From the NCBI RefSeq assembly GCF_001424345.1, contig NZ_LMPF01000002.1, positions 62,001 through 126,000 on the forward strand: a stretch of DNA of 64,000 nucleotides. The letters run 5' to 3'. Below are positions 26,769 through 36,730 of this stretch, in pieces. The notes beneath the pieces are model-generated. The model saw nothing but the letters and a program-made list of their open reading frames with translations. It did not search any database and had not been told where the DNA came from. A program made the translations under genes and the position numbers. This stretch comes from Burkholderia sp. Leaf177 (GTDB taxonomy: Bacteria > Pseudomonadota > Gammaproteobacteria > Burkholderiales > Burkholderiaceae). The stretch's first letter is position 1. Each line of letters opens with the position of its first letter.

Positions 26769-27965
26769 ATGAGTGAGCAGTGGAGCGCGGTGCCTGCCGG
26801 ACAAGGTGGCCAAAGCGGCGCGGGAATTCCCAGTGGCCGCCGGCCGGAACCCGGCATGCGCAGCCCGGATTGGGCCGAAGACAACTTCGTACGGATCGTC
26901 GATGTCGTCAAGAAGTTCGATGAAACCGTCGCCGTCAAGGGCGTGAATCTGTCGGTGAAAAAGGGTGAGTTGTTCGCGCTGCTCGGCAGTTCCGGTTGTG
27001 GCAAGTCCACGTTGCTGCGCATGCTTGCCGGGCTCGAATCGGTGACATCGGGGCAGATATTGATCGACGGCGAAGATCTTGCGGCCATGCCGCCGTATCG
27101 GCGACCGACGAACATGATGTTCCAGTCTTACGCACTTTTTCCGCATATGACGGTGGAATCGAACGTTGCGTTCGGGCTCAAGCAGGAAGGCGTGCGTGGC
27201 GCGGAATTGAAGGACCGGGTTCATGCGACGCTCGAACTCGTGCAAATGGCGCGCTACGCTCAGCGCAAGCCGAACCAGTTGTCCGGCGGACAGCAGCAGC
27301 GTGTGGCGCTCGCCCGCAGTCTCGTGAAGCGCCCGAAGTTGCTGTTGCTCGACGAACCCATGTCCGCGCTCGATAAACAGATCCGCCAGCGCACGCAGAT
27401 CGAGCTCGTGAACATCCTCGATAAAGTCGGCGTCACGTGCATCATGGTCACGCACGATCAGGAAGAAGCCATGACCATGGCCGGCCGGATCGCGGTGATG
27501 AGCGAGGGCGAGATCATCCAGACGGGCACGCCGCACGAGGTCTACGAATATCCGAATAGCCGCTTCACGGCGGAGTTCATCGGCTCGACCAATCTTTTCG
27601 ATGGCAACGTGGTCGAGGACGAACCCGATCACGTTTTCGTGGAGTCGAAGGACTTGCCGTCGCGTTTGTACGTGAACCACGGTATTACCGGGCCGCTCGG
27701 CATGCCGGTGACCATTTCGGTCAGGCCCGAGCGCATCGCGCTGACGCGCAAGCCGCCCGAAGGCGCCTATAACTGGGGGCGTGGCACGATTGCGAACATC
27801 GCGTACATGGGCGGCTACACGCTGTATCACGTGAAGCTCGACAGCGGCAAGGTGGTGGTGGCGAACTTGTCGAGTCTGACGATCGGCGAACTCGAATCGC
27901 CCACCTGGGACGACGAGGTTTATGTGCGCTGGTCTGCATCGGCCGGCGTGGTGCTCACGGCATGA
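26769..27965 (+). CDS. potG: Polyamine ABC transporter ATP-binding protein
   Basis: 398 residues when started at 26769. Walker A GSSGCGKST, signature LSGGQQQRVALAR, Walker B LLLDEPMSALD, and a C-terminal TOBE-like regulatory domain (about 280-398). It energises polyamine import. A further in-frame ATG at 26694 has no Shine-Dalgarno; AGGAG about 14 bases upstream favours 26769. Its TGA overlaps the start of potH by four bases. Confidence 0.92.
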   Translation: MSEQWSAVPAGQGGQSGAGIPSGRRPEPGMRSPDWAEDNFVRIVDVVKKFDETVAVKGVNLSVKKGELFALLGSSGCGKSTLLRMLAGLESVTSGQILIDGEDLAAMPPYRRPTNMMFQSYALFPHMTVESNVAFGLKQEGVRGAELKDRVHATLELVQMARYAQRKPNQLSGGQQQRVALARSLVKRPKLLLLDEPMSALDKQIRQRTQIELVNILDKVGVTCIMVTHDQEEAMTMAGRIAVMSEGEIIQTGTPHEVYEYPNSRFTAEFIGSTNLFDGNVVEDEPDHVFVESKDLPSRLYVNHGITGPLGMPVTISVRPERIALTRKPPEGAYNWGRGTIANIAYMGGYTLYHVKLDSGKVVVANLSSLTIGELESPTWDDEVYVRWSASAGVVLTA

Positions 27966-28876
27966 AGGCGCTGCATTCAATCCGGCAACGGTTCGGCCTT
28001 TCCGGACGGACGGCGGTAATTGCCGGGCCGTATCTGTGGCTCGTGCTGCTGTTTCTCGTGCCGTTTCTGCTGGTCGTCAAAATCAGTTTCTCCGATTCAC
28101 GCCTCGGCATTCCACCCTATACGGAATTGACGACGCTGAAAGAGGGCGTGCTGAATATCGCGCTCGATTTTTCGCATTACGCGTTTCTCCTGACCGACAG
28201 CCTGTATTTCGCGACGTATATGAACTCGCTGCTGGTCGCGGGGGTATCGACGGTGCTGTGCTTGCTGATTGGTTATCCGATGGCGTATTACATCGCGCGA
28301 TCGAATCCGGCGACCCGGAATCTGCTGATGATGGCCGTGATGCTGCCATTCTGGACGTCGTTTTTGATTCGCGTTTATGCGTGGATCGGGATTCTCAAGA
28401 ACAATGGTTTGCTGAATAACTTCCTGATGTGGACGGGGATCATTCATTCGCCCATTGAGCTGTATCACACGAATATCGCGGTTTATATCGGCATGGTGTA
28501 TTCGTATTTGCCGTTTCTTGTCATGCCGCTTTATGCGCATCTGGTGAAGATGGATTTGACTTTGCTCGAAGCCGCTTACGATCTTGGCGCGAAGCCCTGG
28601 AAAGCATTCTTGCAGATCACATTACCGCTTTCGAAGAACGGAATCATTGCCGGATGTTTGCTGGTTTTCATTCCGGCAGTGGGCGAATACGTGATTCCGG
28701 AATTGCTCGGCGGTGCGGATACGCTGATGATCGGCCGCGTGATGTGGAATGAATTCTTCGATAACGCCGACTGGCCCATGGCGTCCGCCGTCACATGCGC
28801 AATGGTCCTGCTGTTGCTCGTGCCAATGGCTGTATTCCAGTATTACCAGGCGAAGCAGCTGGAGGAAAAGCCATGA
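27962..28876 (+). CDS. potH: Polyamine ABC transporter permease
   Basis: 304 residues with six helices and the EAA cytoplasmic loop EAAYDLGAKPWKAFLQITLPLS that docks to the ATPase. It starts in the ATGA overlap with potG and ends in the ATGA overlap with potI, so the three genes are translationally coupled. Confidence 0.93.
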   Translation: MKALHSIRQRFGLSGRTAVIAGPYLWLVLLFLVPFLLVVKISFSDSRLGIPPYTELTTLKEGVLNIALDFSHYAFLLTDSLYFATYMNSLLVAGVSTVLCLLIGYPMAYYIARSNPATRNLLMMAVMLPFWTSFLIRVYAWIGILKNNGLLNNFLMWTGIIHSPIELYHTNIAVYIGMVYSYLPFLVMPLYAHLVKMDLTLLEAAYDLGAKPWKAFLQITLPLSKNGIIAGCLLVFIPAVGEYVIPELLGGADTLMIGRVMWNEFFDNADWPMASAVTCAMVLLLLVPMAVFQYYQAKQLEEKP

Positions 28877-29694
28877 TCCAGCCCAGCCGCTCGCTTCGCT
28901 TTACGTTTCTCGGTATTGGGTTTCTGTTTCTTTATATTCCGATCATCAGCTTGATCGTGTATTCGTTCAACGAATCACAGCTGGTCACGGTATGGACGGA
29001 GTTTTCCTTCAAGTGGTATCGCGCGCTGGTCCACGATGAAGAACTGATCAACGCTGCGTGGTTATCGATTCGAATCGCGGTGTTCACGGCATGTGCTTCG
29101 GTTGTGATTGGGACGTGGGCGGGTTATGTGCTCGCGCGAATGGGCCGGTTTCGCGGATTTACGCTTTATGCTGGAATGATCAACGCGCCGTTGGTGATTC
29201 CCGAGGTGATTCAAGGCATATCGCTGCTATTGCTGTTCGTGGAAATGGCGAAGGTGTTCGGCTGGCCCGCGGGGCGCGGGTTATTCACAATCTGGATTGG
29301 ACACGTGATGCTGTGTATTTCCTACGTAGCGATTATCGTGGAATCGCGCGTCAGGGAATTGAATCCATCCATTGAAGAAGCGGCGCTCGATCTTGGCGCC
29401 ACGCCATTGAGAGTATTCTTCTCGATCACGTTGCCGCTGATATCGCAGGCATTGGTGGCGGGGTGGCTGCTGTCGTTCACGCTTTCTATCGATGACCTCG
29501 TGTTGTCCGCGTTCTTGTCCGGTCCGGGATCGACCACGTTGCCACTGGTCGTGTTTTCGCGCGTCCGGCTCGGACTGAATCCCGAGATGAACGCGCTTGC
29601 CACCTTGTTTATTGCGTTTGTGACAGTTGGCGTGATTGGCGCCAACTACGTCATGCAGAGAAACGAGCGAAAGCGCCTGACCAACGTCCTTTAG
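28873..29694 (+). CDS. potI: Polyamine ABC transporter permease, second subunit
   Basis: 273 residues with six helices and EAA loop EEAALDLGATPLRVFFSITLPL. The start at 28873 has GGAGGAAAAG directly upstream. The stop overlaps the end of the convergent dehydratase gene by four bases. Confidence 0.93.
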   Translation: MIQPSRSLRFTFLGIGFLFLYIPIISLIVYSFNESQLVTVWTEFSFKWYRALVHDEELINAAWLSIRIAVFTACASVVIGTWAGYVLARMGRFRGFTLYAGMINAPLVIPEVIQGISLLLLFVEMAKVFGWPAGRGLFTIWIGHVMLCISYVAIIVESRVRELNPSIEEAALDLGATPLRVFFSITLPLISQALVAGWLLSFTLSIDDLVLSAFLSGPGSTTLPLVVFSRVRLGLNPEMNALATLFIAFVTVGVIGANYVMQRNERKRLTNVL

Positions 29695-30704
29695 CGGTTC
29701 TGATCCGCCATTGAAAGATGTTTGTTCAGCGTCGCCGGGTCGGTGTTCGTGCCGCACAGCAGTACGCCGACGCGTTTTCCTTCCAGCGTTTCGCGCAACG
29801 GCCCGAGGAGCGCCGCCGTCGCTGCGGCGCATGCCGGCTCCACGGCCAGCTTCAGCTCGTTGAACAGATGCAGCATGGCGTGGCGCAGGTCGGTATCGGA
29901 GACCGTCACGAGGCGGTCGATATGCCGCCGGCACAACTCGTAGCTGTATTCCTCAGTATGCGGCGCCATCAATGAATCCGCGATGCTCTGCATTGCACCC
30001 ATCTTCACCGTGTGATTTGCCGCGAAGCTCTGGCCCATTGCATCGGCGCCTTCGGGTTCCACGCCGAACACATGTATCAACGGATTCGCGAGCCTGAATG
30101 CCAGCGATACACCCGCCGCCAGCCCGCCGCCGCCAACAGGCAGGATCACCGCGTCGAGATCGGGCGCCTGCGAGGTCCATTCGTAACCGAGCGTGGACGT
30201 CCCCAGAACCGTCCGATATCCGTTGAACGGATGCACGAAATAGCGGCCTTCCTCGGCCTCGATCTTCCGCACGATCTCGAACGCTTCCGCGCCGTTCTCC
30301 GCCATCACGACTTCGGCGCCGAAACGCCGGCACAGCGCGACGCGCGCCGGGCTTGCCGTCTTGATCATCACGACCTTCGCGGCGATCGCGAGACGCATGG
30401 CCGCGTACGCGACAGCCACCGCATGATTTCCCGCCGATACACACGTCACGCCCGCATTGCGTTCGCTTTCGGATAACGCCAGCAGATGCGAGAACGCGCC
30501 GCGCGTCTTGAACGTGCCGCCGACCTGCAACAGCTCGAACTTGAAGTTGACCGGCGTGCCTTCGAGCGTGGGGAAATCGTGGCGCTCGAAGGTCGGCGTG
30601 CGCGCGACCCACGGCGCGAGCGCCATGTGCTGGCTGGCGATATCGTCGAGCGTGGGGATCGGCGTGCCGTCGATGGTCTGGTCGGGGTGATGGGCGGTGG
30701 ACAT
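29691..30704 (-). CDS. PLP-dependent threonine/serine dehydratase
   Basis: 337 residues. Fold-type II PLP enzyme: Lys in GGTFKTRGA, cofactor loop SAGNHAVAVAYAA, phosphate loop PVGGGGLAAG and the C-terminal LCGTNTDP. It deaminates threonine, serine or a hydroxy-amino acid to a 2-oxoacid. No ACT regulatory domain is present, so it is a catabolic type rather than IlvA. The start at 30704 is weakly supported (no clear Shine-Dalgarno); 30785 would add 27 basic residues. It follows the MNT/HEPN-remnant locus on the same strand. Confidence 0.85.
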   Translation of the reverse strand: MSTAHHPDQTIDGTPIPTLDDIASQHMALAPWVARTPTFERHDFPTLEGTPVNFKFELLQVGGTFKTRGAFSHLLALSESERNAGVTCVSAGNHAVAVAYAAMRLAIAAKVVMIKTASPARVALCRRFGAEVVMAENGAEAFEIVRKIEAEEGRYFVHPFNGYRTVLGTSTLGYEWTSQAPDLDAVILPVGGGGLAAGVSLAFRLANPLIHVFGVEPEGADAMGQSFAANHTVKMGAMQSIADSLMAPHTEEYSYELCRRHIDRLVTVSDTDLRHAMLHLFNELKLAVEPACAAATAALLGPLRETLEGKRVGVLLCGTNTDPATLNKHLSMADQNR

Positions 30705-30753
30705 GGCGATATGCGTGTTTCTATTCCGGCGTTGAGGAGGAACTTTTCGAAGC

Positions 30754-30804
30754 TTATTTTTTGTGATGGCCGAGGTAGTCGGCAAGCCGGATCTTCTCGC
30801 TCAT
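30754..30804 (-). pseudogene. Truncated HEPN (DUF86) toxin remnant, 16 codons
   Basis: An ATG overlapping the MNT-gene stop in a typical ATGA opens a frame reading MSEKIRLADYLGHHKK then TAA. This N-terminus matches the start of HEPN-domain DUF86 proteins (…RLADYLxHILEAI), but the frame stops after 16 codons and no frame nearby continues the domain (no RxxxxH motif). I take it as a deleted toxin gene. It could also be a coupled micro-ORF of unknown use. Confidence 0.6.
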
Positions 30805-31091
30805 ACCGGCGCCGCTTCTGCTAACACTCGCTCGCGAAATCTGACCGGCAGATCGCCCGGCGTGAGCAAGTCTACGGCTACGCCGAGCACTTCCTCCAGT
30901 TCCATTTGCAAGCCGCCCAGGTCGAAAAGCGTTGCACCGGGGAGGGCGTCGACCAGTAAGTCCAGATCGCTGCCATCCAGATCGGTGCCATGCAAAACCG
31001 AACCGAACACGCGCGGGTTGGCTGCGTGAAAACGGCCAACCGCTTCGCGCACAGTGTCGCGTTTCAGATCAAGGGCGGCGGAAGGTCTCAT
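30801..31091 (-). CDS. MNT-type minimal nucleotidyltransferase (orphan antitoxin)
   Basis: 96 residues. Nucleotidyltransferase core GSVLHGTDLDGSDLDLLVD with the GS…DxD metal motif, then DLGGLQMELEEVLGVAVDLLT. Such MNT proteins are normally paired with a HEPN ribonuclease and neutralise it by AMPylation. Here the partner is only a 16-codon remnant. The start at 31091 lies 4 bases after the argE stop, so it is co-transcribed with argE; 31115 would run into argE. Confidence 0.85.
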   Translation of the reverse strand: MRPSAALDLKRDTVREAVGRFHAANPRVFGSVLHGTDLDGSDLDLLVDALPGATLFDLGGLQMELEEVLGVAVDLLTPGDLPVRFRERVLAEAAPV

Positions 31092-31095
31092 CGTG

Positions 31096-32322
31096 TCAAC
31101 GCACCTGCGCCTCAACCGACATGCTGTGAATGAACTTGCTCAAGAACGCTTCGCAAGCGGCAAGCTGTTCCAGCGATACATATTCGTTCGCCTTGTGCGC
31201 CTGCTCGATATTCCCCGGCCCGCACACGATGCTCGGCACGCCGGCCAGTTGAAACAAGCCCGCTTCGGTGCCATACGCGACCTTGCGCTTCTCCTGATTC
31301 TCGGTGAGCGCGCGCACGAGTTGCGAGATGGCCGCTTGCTCGGACGCATCCAGCCCCGGCGCCGATGCAATCTTCGTGAACTCGATCGCCGCGTTCGCGT
31401 GTTCCTTTTGCATCTTCGGCAGCAATTCTTCACGCGCGTATTTCTCGATGCGCTGATAGATCGGCTCCGGATCGAGCGTCGGCAAGTTGCGGAATTCGAA
31501 CGCAAAGTTGCAATCCGCAGGCACCGTGTTGATTGCGTTGCCGCCGCTGATCGTGCTGGTCTGTGCAGTCGTGAAGGGCACGTCGTACAGTTCGTCGAAC
31601 GGACCTTGGGCACGGAATTCGTCGGCGATATCGCGGATGTAGCAAATCAGCCGCGCCGCATATTCGATCGCGTTCAACCCCTTCGGCGTCAACGATGAAT
31701 GCGCCGCGAAGCCGCGCACGCAGCAGTTGTAGGCGTTGATCCCCTTGTGCGCGATGATCGGCCGCATGCTGGTCGGCTCGCCGACAATGCAACCGTCCGG
31801 ACTCAAGCCGCGCTTTTGCAAATCCGTGATCATCAGCGGCGCGCCGGCGCAGCCGATTTCTTCGTCGAAGGAAAGAGCGAAGTGAATCGGGCGCGCAAGT
31901 TTTGTCGACTGCATCTTCGGCAGCAACGTCAGGGCCGCGCCAATGAACCCCTTCATGTCGCACGTCCCGCGACCATACAGCAGGCCGTCGCGGACCTCGG
32001 GCTTGAACGGATCGCTGTCCCATTTCTGGCCGTCGACCGGCACCACGTCCGTGTGTCCCGACAACACGATGCCGCCGTTCGTTACGCCGTCGTGCGTGGG
32101 AACGGTCGCGAAAAGATTCGCCCATTTGCCGGACGGATCGGTGGTGAGCGTGCTTTCGACGCCCGCCGCGCGCAGTTCGTCGCGCACGGTTTCGATCAGG
32201 CCCATGTTCGGGTTGCGGCTGACGGTATCGAAGGAAACGAGCTTCTTGATCCACGGCAGCGAAGCCGGTTCGGAGGAAGGTGTTTGGGCGGCGGAAGCCG
32301 TCGATTCAGCAATCTGCGACAT
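31096..32322 (-). CDS. argE: Acetylornithine deacetylase
   Basis: 408 residues. M20 metallopeptidase family: VLSGHTDVVPVDGQKW with the first metal His/Asp, GRGTCDMKGF with the second, then DEEIGCAGA and a dimerisation domain. It releases acetate from N2-acetylornithine in arginine synthesis. AAGGAG is 8 bases before the ATG at 32322, which settles the start over the earlier ATG at 32343. Confidence 0.95.
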   Translation of the reverse strand: MSQIAESTASAAQTPSSEPASLPWIKKLVSFDTVSRNPNMGLIETVRDELRAAGVESTLTTDPSGKWANLFATVPTHDGVTNGGIVLSGHTDVVPVDGQKWDSDPFKPEVRDGLLYGRGTCDMKGFIGAALTLLPKMQSTKLARPIHFALSFDEEIGCAGAPLMITDLQKRGLSPDGCIVGEPTSMRPIIAHKGINAYNCCVRGFAAHSSLTPKGLNAIEYAARLICYIRDIADEFRAQGPFDELYDVPFTTAQTSTISGGNAINTVPADCNFAFEFRNLPTLDPEPIYQRIEKYAREELLPKMQKEHANAAIEFTKIASAPGLDASEQAAISQLVRALTENQEKRKVAYGTEAGLFQLAGVPSIVCGPGNIEQAHKANEYVSLEQLAACEAFLSKFIHSMSVEAQVR

Positions 32323-32373
32323 GACACTCTCCTTGATTTTCACTGTTCGATGATACCGAAAAGCAATAAAAAA

Positions 32374-35300
32374 CTAACGCGTAGGCGCGATGGCGGCAGC
32401 CGGTTTCGGTTGCCGCACCGGCGCGCCGAGCGCGCGCAATGTTTCCTTGACCGTCGAAATACGCACGGCGAGATCCGGGCTACGCACTTCAATGCGCAGT
32501 TTGTCCTGCCCCGCGAGCTTGATGTGCTTGTTCTTTTGCACCATCTCGATGATCTTCATTGCATCGATAGGCGGATTCGGCACGAATTGCAGCGAGATCA
32601 CGTGCTCGGCGGCATCGATTTTGATAATGCCGAGCGGCTTGGCCGCGAGCCGCAGCTTGTGCGTTTCGACCAGCGCGTGCGCTTGCGGCGGCAGCTTCCC
32701 GAAACGGTCGACGAGTTCTTCCAGAATCGAGTCGATGGCATCGCTCGATTCGCAATTGGCCATGCGCTTGTACAGCGACAAACGCTCTTGCACGTCGCCG
32801 CAATAGTCGGCGGGAAGGATGGCGGGTGCGTGCAAGTTGATCTCGGTCGTCGCGGCGAGCGGCGCGTTCAGGTCCGGCTCGCGGCCTTCCTTCAGCGCGC
32901 GCACGGCGTCGTTGAGCATGTCGGTGTAAAGCTGGAAGCCGATCTCGTGGATCTCGCCCGATTGTTTGTCGCCAAGCACTTCGCCCGTGCCGCGAATCTC
33001 CAGATCGTGCATGGCGAGATAGAAGCCGGAACCGAGTTCTTCCATTTGCTGGATCGCTTCCAGCCGGCGCTGCGCCTGCTTGGTGAGCGCGGCCGGATCG
33101 TGCACGAGCAAATACGCGTACGCCTGATGATGCGAGCGCCCGACGCGGCCACGCAACTGATGCAACTGCGCGAGGCCGAATTTATCGGCGCGATGAATGA
33201 GGATCGTGTTGGCGCTCGGTACGTCGATCCCGGTTTCAATAATCGTCGTGCATAACAAAACGTTCGCACGCTGCCCAACGAAATCGCGCATCACGCGTTC
33301 GAGTTCGCGCTCGTGCATTTGTCCGTGCGCGACCGCAATGCGCGCTTCGGGCACGAGCTTTTCGAGCATCGAACGACGGTTCTCGATGGTTTCGACTTCG
33401 TTGTGCAGGAAATAAACCTGGCCGCCGCGCTTGAGTTCGCGCAGCATCGCCTCGCGGATCACGCCGTCTTCCTCGCGCCGCACGAAGGTCTTGATTGCGA
33501 GACGTTTTTGCGGCGCGGTCGCGATGATCGAGAAGTCGCGCAAGCCTTCCAGCGCCATGCCGAGCGTGCGGGGAATGGGCGTGGCGGTGAGCGTGAGGAC
33601 ATCGACTTCCGCGCGCAGCGCCTTCAACGCTTCCTTCTGGCGTACGCCAAAGCGATGTTCCTCGTCGATGATCACAAGTCCCAGCCGCTTGAACACCACG
33701 TCGCCGGAAAGCAGCTTGTGCGTGCCGATCACGATATCGACGGTGCCGTCGTTGATTGCCTGGATCGATCCCGCCACTTCCTTGGTGCTCTTGAAGCGTG
33801 ACAACTCGGCGATCTTCACGGGCCAGTCGGCGAAACGATCGGTGAAGGTGTTCGTGTGCTGTTCGGCGAGCAGGGTCGTCGGCGAAAGAATGGCGACCTG
33901 TTTGCCGCCAAGCACCGCGATGAACGCCGCCCGCAGCGCGACTTCCGTCTTGCCGAAACCCACGTCGCCGCAGACCAGGCGATCCATTGGCTTGCCGCTC
34001 GTCATATCGCCGATAACAGCCGCAATCGCCGCGGCCTGATCGGGCGTCTCCTCGAAACCGAAACTCTCCGCGAACTTCGCGTAATCGCGCGCTTCGAGCG
34101 GGAACGCGTGACCCTGGCGCAGCGCCCGGCGCGCGTACAGGTTGAGCAATTCGGCGGCGGTATCGCGAATCTGCTGCGCGGCCTTGCGCTTCGCCTTGTC
34201 CCACTGGCCGGAGCCAAGCGTGTGCAATGGCGCCGTATCCGGGTCTGCGCCGCTGTAGCGCGAAATCACGTGGAGCTGCGCGACCGGCACGTACAGCTTG
34301 GTCTCGTTCTGATACTGCAGATGGAGGAACTCGGTTTCACCTTCGCCGAGATCCATCGAAACGAGACCCATGTAGCGCCCGATCCCGTGCTGCGTATGCA
34401 CCACGGGATCGCCGATCTTCAGCTCGGACAGGTCGCGCACCATCGAATCGACGTTGCTTGCCTGTTCCTGGCGGCGTCGTCCGGCGCGGCGGGTGAGTTG
34501 CCCGTAAAGCTCCGTCTCGGTGACGATCGAGATGCCTTCGCCGGGCAGCACGAAGCCATTTGCGAGCGGCGCGACGCCTAATGAAAACTTGGCGTCGCCG
34601 GTGAGCCATTGCTGGAACGTGTCGTCGATCGCGCCGCGCAAGCCGTTATCGGCGAGCAATTGCTGGATCGTCTCGCGCCGTCCCGCCGATTCCGTGGCGA
34701 GCAACACGCGATTCGGCGTTTGCTCCAGATAGTGGCGCAGCGCGAGCAACGGGTCTTCAGCGTGCCGGTCGACGGCGAGACCCGGCAACGGCACCGCCCA
34801 GCCGCCTTCTGGCGAAGGCGGAAATTTGATCTGCGCGAACGGCTTGGCTAAGGAAAAGAAATCGTCGTCGGAGAGAAACAGGCGTTTCGGTTCGAGCAGC
34901 GGCCGTTCGCGATCATGCGACAAGAAGTTGTAGCGCTGCTTGGTGTCGTTCGTGAAGCGCTTGATGGCCGCGTCCATGTCGCCGACGAACGCCAGCTGCG
35001 CGTTCTCCGGCAAATAATGGAAAAGCGTGGCGGTTTCATCGAAAAACAAAGGCAGGTAATACTCGATACCCGCCGCCGGCACGCCATTGCCAATGTCCTT
35101 GTATATCGACGAACGGCTCGGGTCGCCCTCGAAAACCTCGCGCCAGCGGCTGCGGAACGCGGTTCGGGCGGGTTCATCGAAGGGGAATTCTCGGCCGGGC
35201 AGAAGGCGCACGTCGCGCACCGGATACAGACTGCGCTGCGTGTCGGGGTCGAAGGCGCGAATGGAATCGACCTGATCGTCGAACAAATCGATCCGGTAAG

Positions 35301-35865
35301 GCAACGGCGAGCCCATTGGAAACAGATCCAGCAACGATCCGCGCACGCAATATTCGCCCGGACGCACGACCTGGCTGACGTGCTCGTAACCGGCGAGCGT
35401 CAACTGGCTCTTGAGCTTGGCTTCATTGAGCCGTTCGCCCTGCGTGAACGAAAACGTGTACGCGGCCAGAAACGACGCTGGCGGCATCCGGTACAACGCC
35501 GTGGTGGCGGGCACGAGCAGGATGTCGCAGCGGCCTTCACCCAGATCGTGCAGCGTCGCGAGACGCGCCGAAACCAGATCCTGATGCGGCGAGAAGGTGT
35601 CGTAGGGCAATGTTTCCCAGTCGGGGAGCAGCCGCACGCGGGCATCCGGCGCGAAGAACGGGATTTCTACGGAAAGGCGTTGCGAATCCACTGCGCTTGC
35701 GCACATGACGACCAGCAACGGGACGTTTTCGCGATTCGCGAGATGATAACGCGCAAGCGCGAGGGCGTCCGAGGAACCGGTGGCGCCGTCGAAAACAAAG
35801 CGCTGACCGGCCTTGACGAGTGCGATGGGAGACGTTGACTGCAAACTGACGGCTTTTGAAGGCAT
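32374..35865 (-). CDS. mfd: Transcription-repair coupling factor
   Basis: 1163 residues, full length. The N-terminal part has the UvrB-like D1a-D2-D1b region, then the RNA polymerase interaction domain (about 490-560), and the RecG-like translocase with Walker A GDVGFGKTEVA, IIDEEHRFGVRQKE and HQLRGRVGRS, and the TRCF C-terminal domain. It removes RNA polymerase stalled at DNA lesions and recruits UvrA. It is divergent from ispD across about 110 bases. Confidence 0.98.
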   Translation of the reverse strand: MPSKAVSLQSTSPIALVKAGQRFVFDGATGSSDALALARYHLANRENVPLLVVMCASAVDSQRLSVEIPFFAPDARVRLLPDWETLPYDTFSPHQDLVSARLATLHDLGEGRCDILLVPATTALYRMPPASFLAAYTFSFTQGERLNEAKLKSQLTLAGYEHVSQVVRPGEYCVRGSLLDLFPMGSPLPYRIDLFDDQVDSIRAFDPDTQRSLYPVRDVRLLPGREFPFDEPARTAFRSRWREVFEGDPSRSSIYKDIGNGVPAAGIEYYLPLFFDETATLFHYLPENAQLAFVGDMDAAIKRFTNDTKQRYNFLSHDRERPLLEPKRLFLSDDDFFSLAKPFAQIKFPPSPEGGWAVPLPGLAVDRHAEDPLLALRHYLEQTPNRVLLATESAGRRETIQQLLADNGLRGAIDDTFQQWLTGDAKFSLGVAPLANGFVLPGEGISIVTETELYGQLTRRAGRRRQEQASNVDSMVRDLSELKIGDPVVHTQHGIGRYMGLVSMDLGEGETEFLHLQYQNETKLYVPVAQLHVISRYSGADPDTAPLHTLGSGQWDKAKRKAAQQIRDTAAELLNLYARRALRQGHAFPLEARDYAKFAESFGFEETPDQAAAIAAVIGDMTSGKPMDRLVCGDVGFGKTEVALRAAFIAVLGGKQVAILSPTTLLAEQHTNTFTDRFADWPVKIAELSRFKSTKEVAGSIQAINDGTVDIVIGTHKLLSGDVVFKRLGLVIIDEEHRFGVRQKEALKALRAEVDVLTLTATPIPRTLGMALEGLRDFSIIATAPQKRLAIKTFVRREEDGVIREAMLRELKRGGQVYFLHNEVETIENRRSMLEKLVPEARIAVAHGQMHERELERVMRDFVGQRANVLLCTTIIETGIDVPSANTILIHRADKFGLAQLHQLRGRVGRSHHQAYAYLLVHDPAALTKQAQRRLEAIQQMEELGSGFYLAMHDLEIRGTGEVLGDKQSGEIHEIGFQLYTDMLNDAVRALKEGREPDLNAPLAATTEINLHAPAILPADYCGDVQERLSLYKRMANCESSDAIDSILEELVDRFGKLPPQAHALVETHKLRLAAKPLGIIKIDAAEHVISLQFVPNPPIDAMKIIEMVQKNKHIKLAGQDKLRIEVRSPDLAVRISTVKETLRALGAPVRQPKPAAAIAPTR

Positions 35866-35975
35866 AAAGTGTGCGGGGAACCGTTCGCGTGCGAAAGTGC
35901 ATGCGGGACCGGCATGGTCGCGATAGACCTATTATAAAATCCGGGCTTCACTTTTGACTTGGGCGTTTTCAACTC

Positions 35976-36689
35976 GTGACTTCCCGCCTGTTCGCCCTCA
36001 TCCCGTGCGCCGGTACTGGCAGCCGTTCCGGCGCACCCATGCCGAAGCAATATCAGACCGTCGGACGCCATCCAATGCTGCGATATTCGCTCGCCGCCTT
36101 CGACGCCTGCTCCGAATTTGCCCAGACGCTCGTAGTTCTGGCGCCGAACGACCATCACTTCGATGACCGCCGTTTTGCCGGCCTGCGTTTTGCCGTGCAG
36201 CGCTGCGGCGGCGCGACCCGGCAGGCGTCGGTGTTCAACGGACTTGCCGCGCTGGCCGGATTTGGCGCTCGTGAAGACGACTGGGTCCTCGTGCATGACG
36301 CCGCCCGGCCCGGCCTCACGCCCGAGATGGTGCGCAAGCTCGTGGGCGAGCTGAAAAACGATCCGGTCGGTGGAATTCTTGCGCTTCCAGTAGCGGATAC
36401 GTTGAAACGTATCGAGGCCGAAGGCGCGGCGCACGACGAAGGGCGCATTGCCCGTACCGAATCGCGCAACGGTTTATGGCAGGCACAAACGCCGCAGATG
36501 TTCCGGCTCGGCATGTTGCGCGATGCGATCACGCGAGCCCAGCAAGACGGCCACGATCTCACCGATGAAGCCAGCGCCATTGAATGGCTCGGCCACGCGC
36601 CGCGTTTGATTCAGGGAAGTTTGCGCAACTTCAAGGTGACGTATCCCGAAGATTTCGCACTCGCGAGCGCGATGCTTGGCGCTGTATAG
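35976..36689 (+). CDS. ispD: 2-C-methyl-D-erythritol 4-phosphate cytidylyltransferase
   Basis: 237 residues. Begins with GTG ([18 protein letters not shown]). The CTP-binding Gly-rich loop and HDAARPGLT are visible. It makes CDP-methylerythritol in the MEP pathway for isoprenoids. Followed 41 bases later by ispF, the usual pair. A TATAAAAT element is about 40 bases before the start. Confidence 0.96.
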   Translation: MTSRLFALIPCAGTGSRSGAPMPKQYQTVGRHPMLRYSLAAFDACSEFAQTLVVLAPNDHHFDDRRFAGLRFAVQRCGGATRQASVFNGLAALAGFGAREDDWVLVHDAARPGLTPEMVRKLVGELKNDPVGGILALPVADTLKRIEAEGAAHDEGRIARTESRNGLWQAQTPQMFRLGMLRDAITRAQQDGHDLTDEASAIEWLGHAPRLIQGSLRNFKVTYPEDFALASAMLGAV

Positions 36690-36730
36690 ATTTAATCTCG
36701 CACATTCGCTTACCAATCTAGGATTTATCG

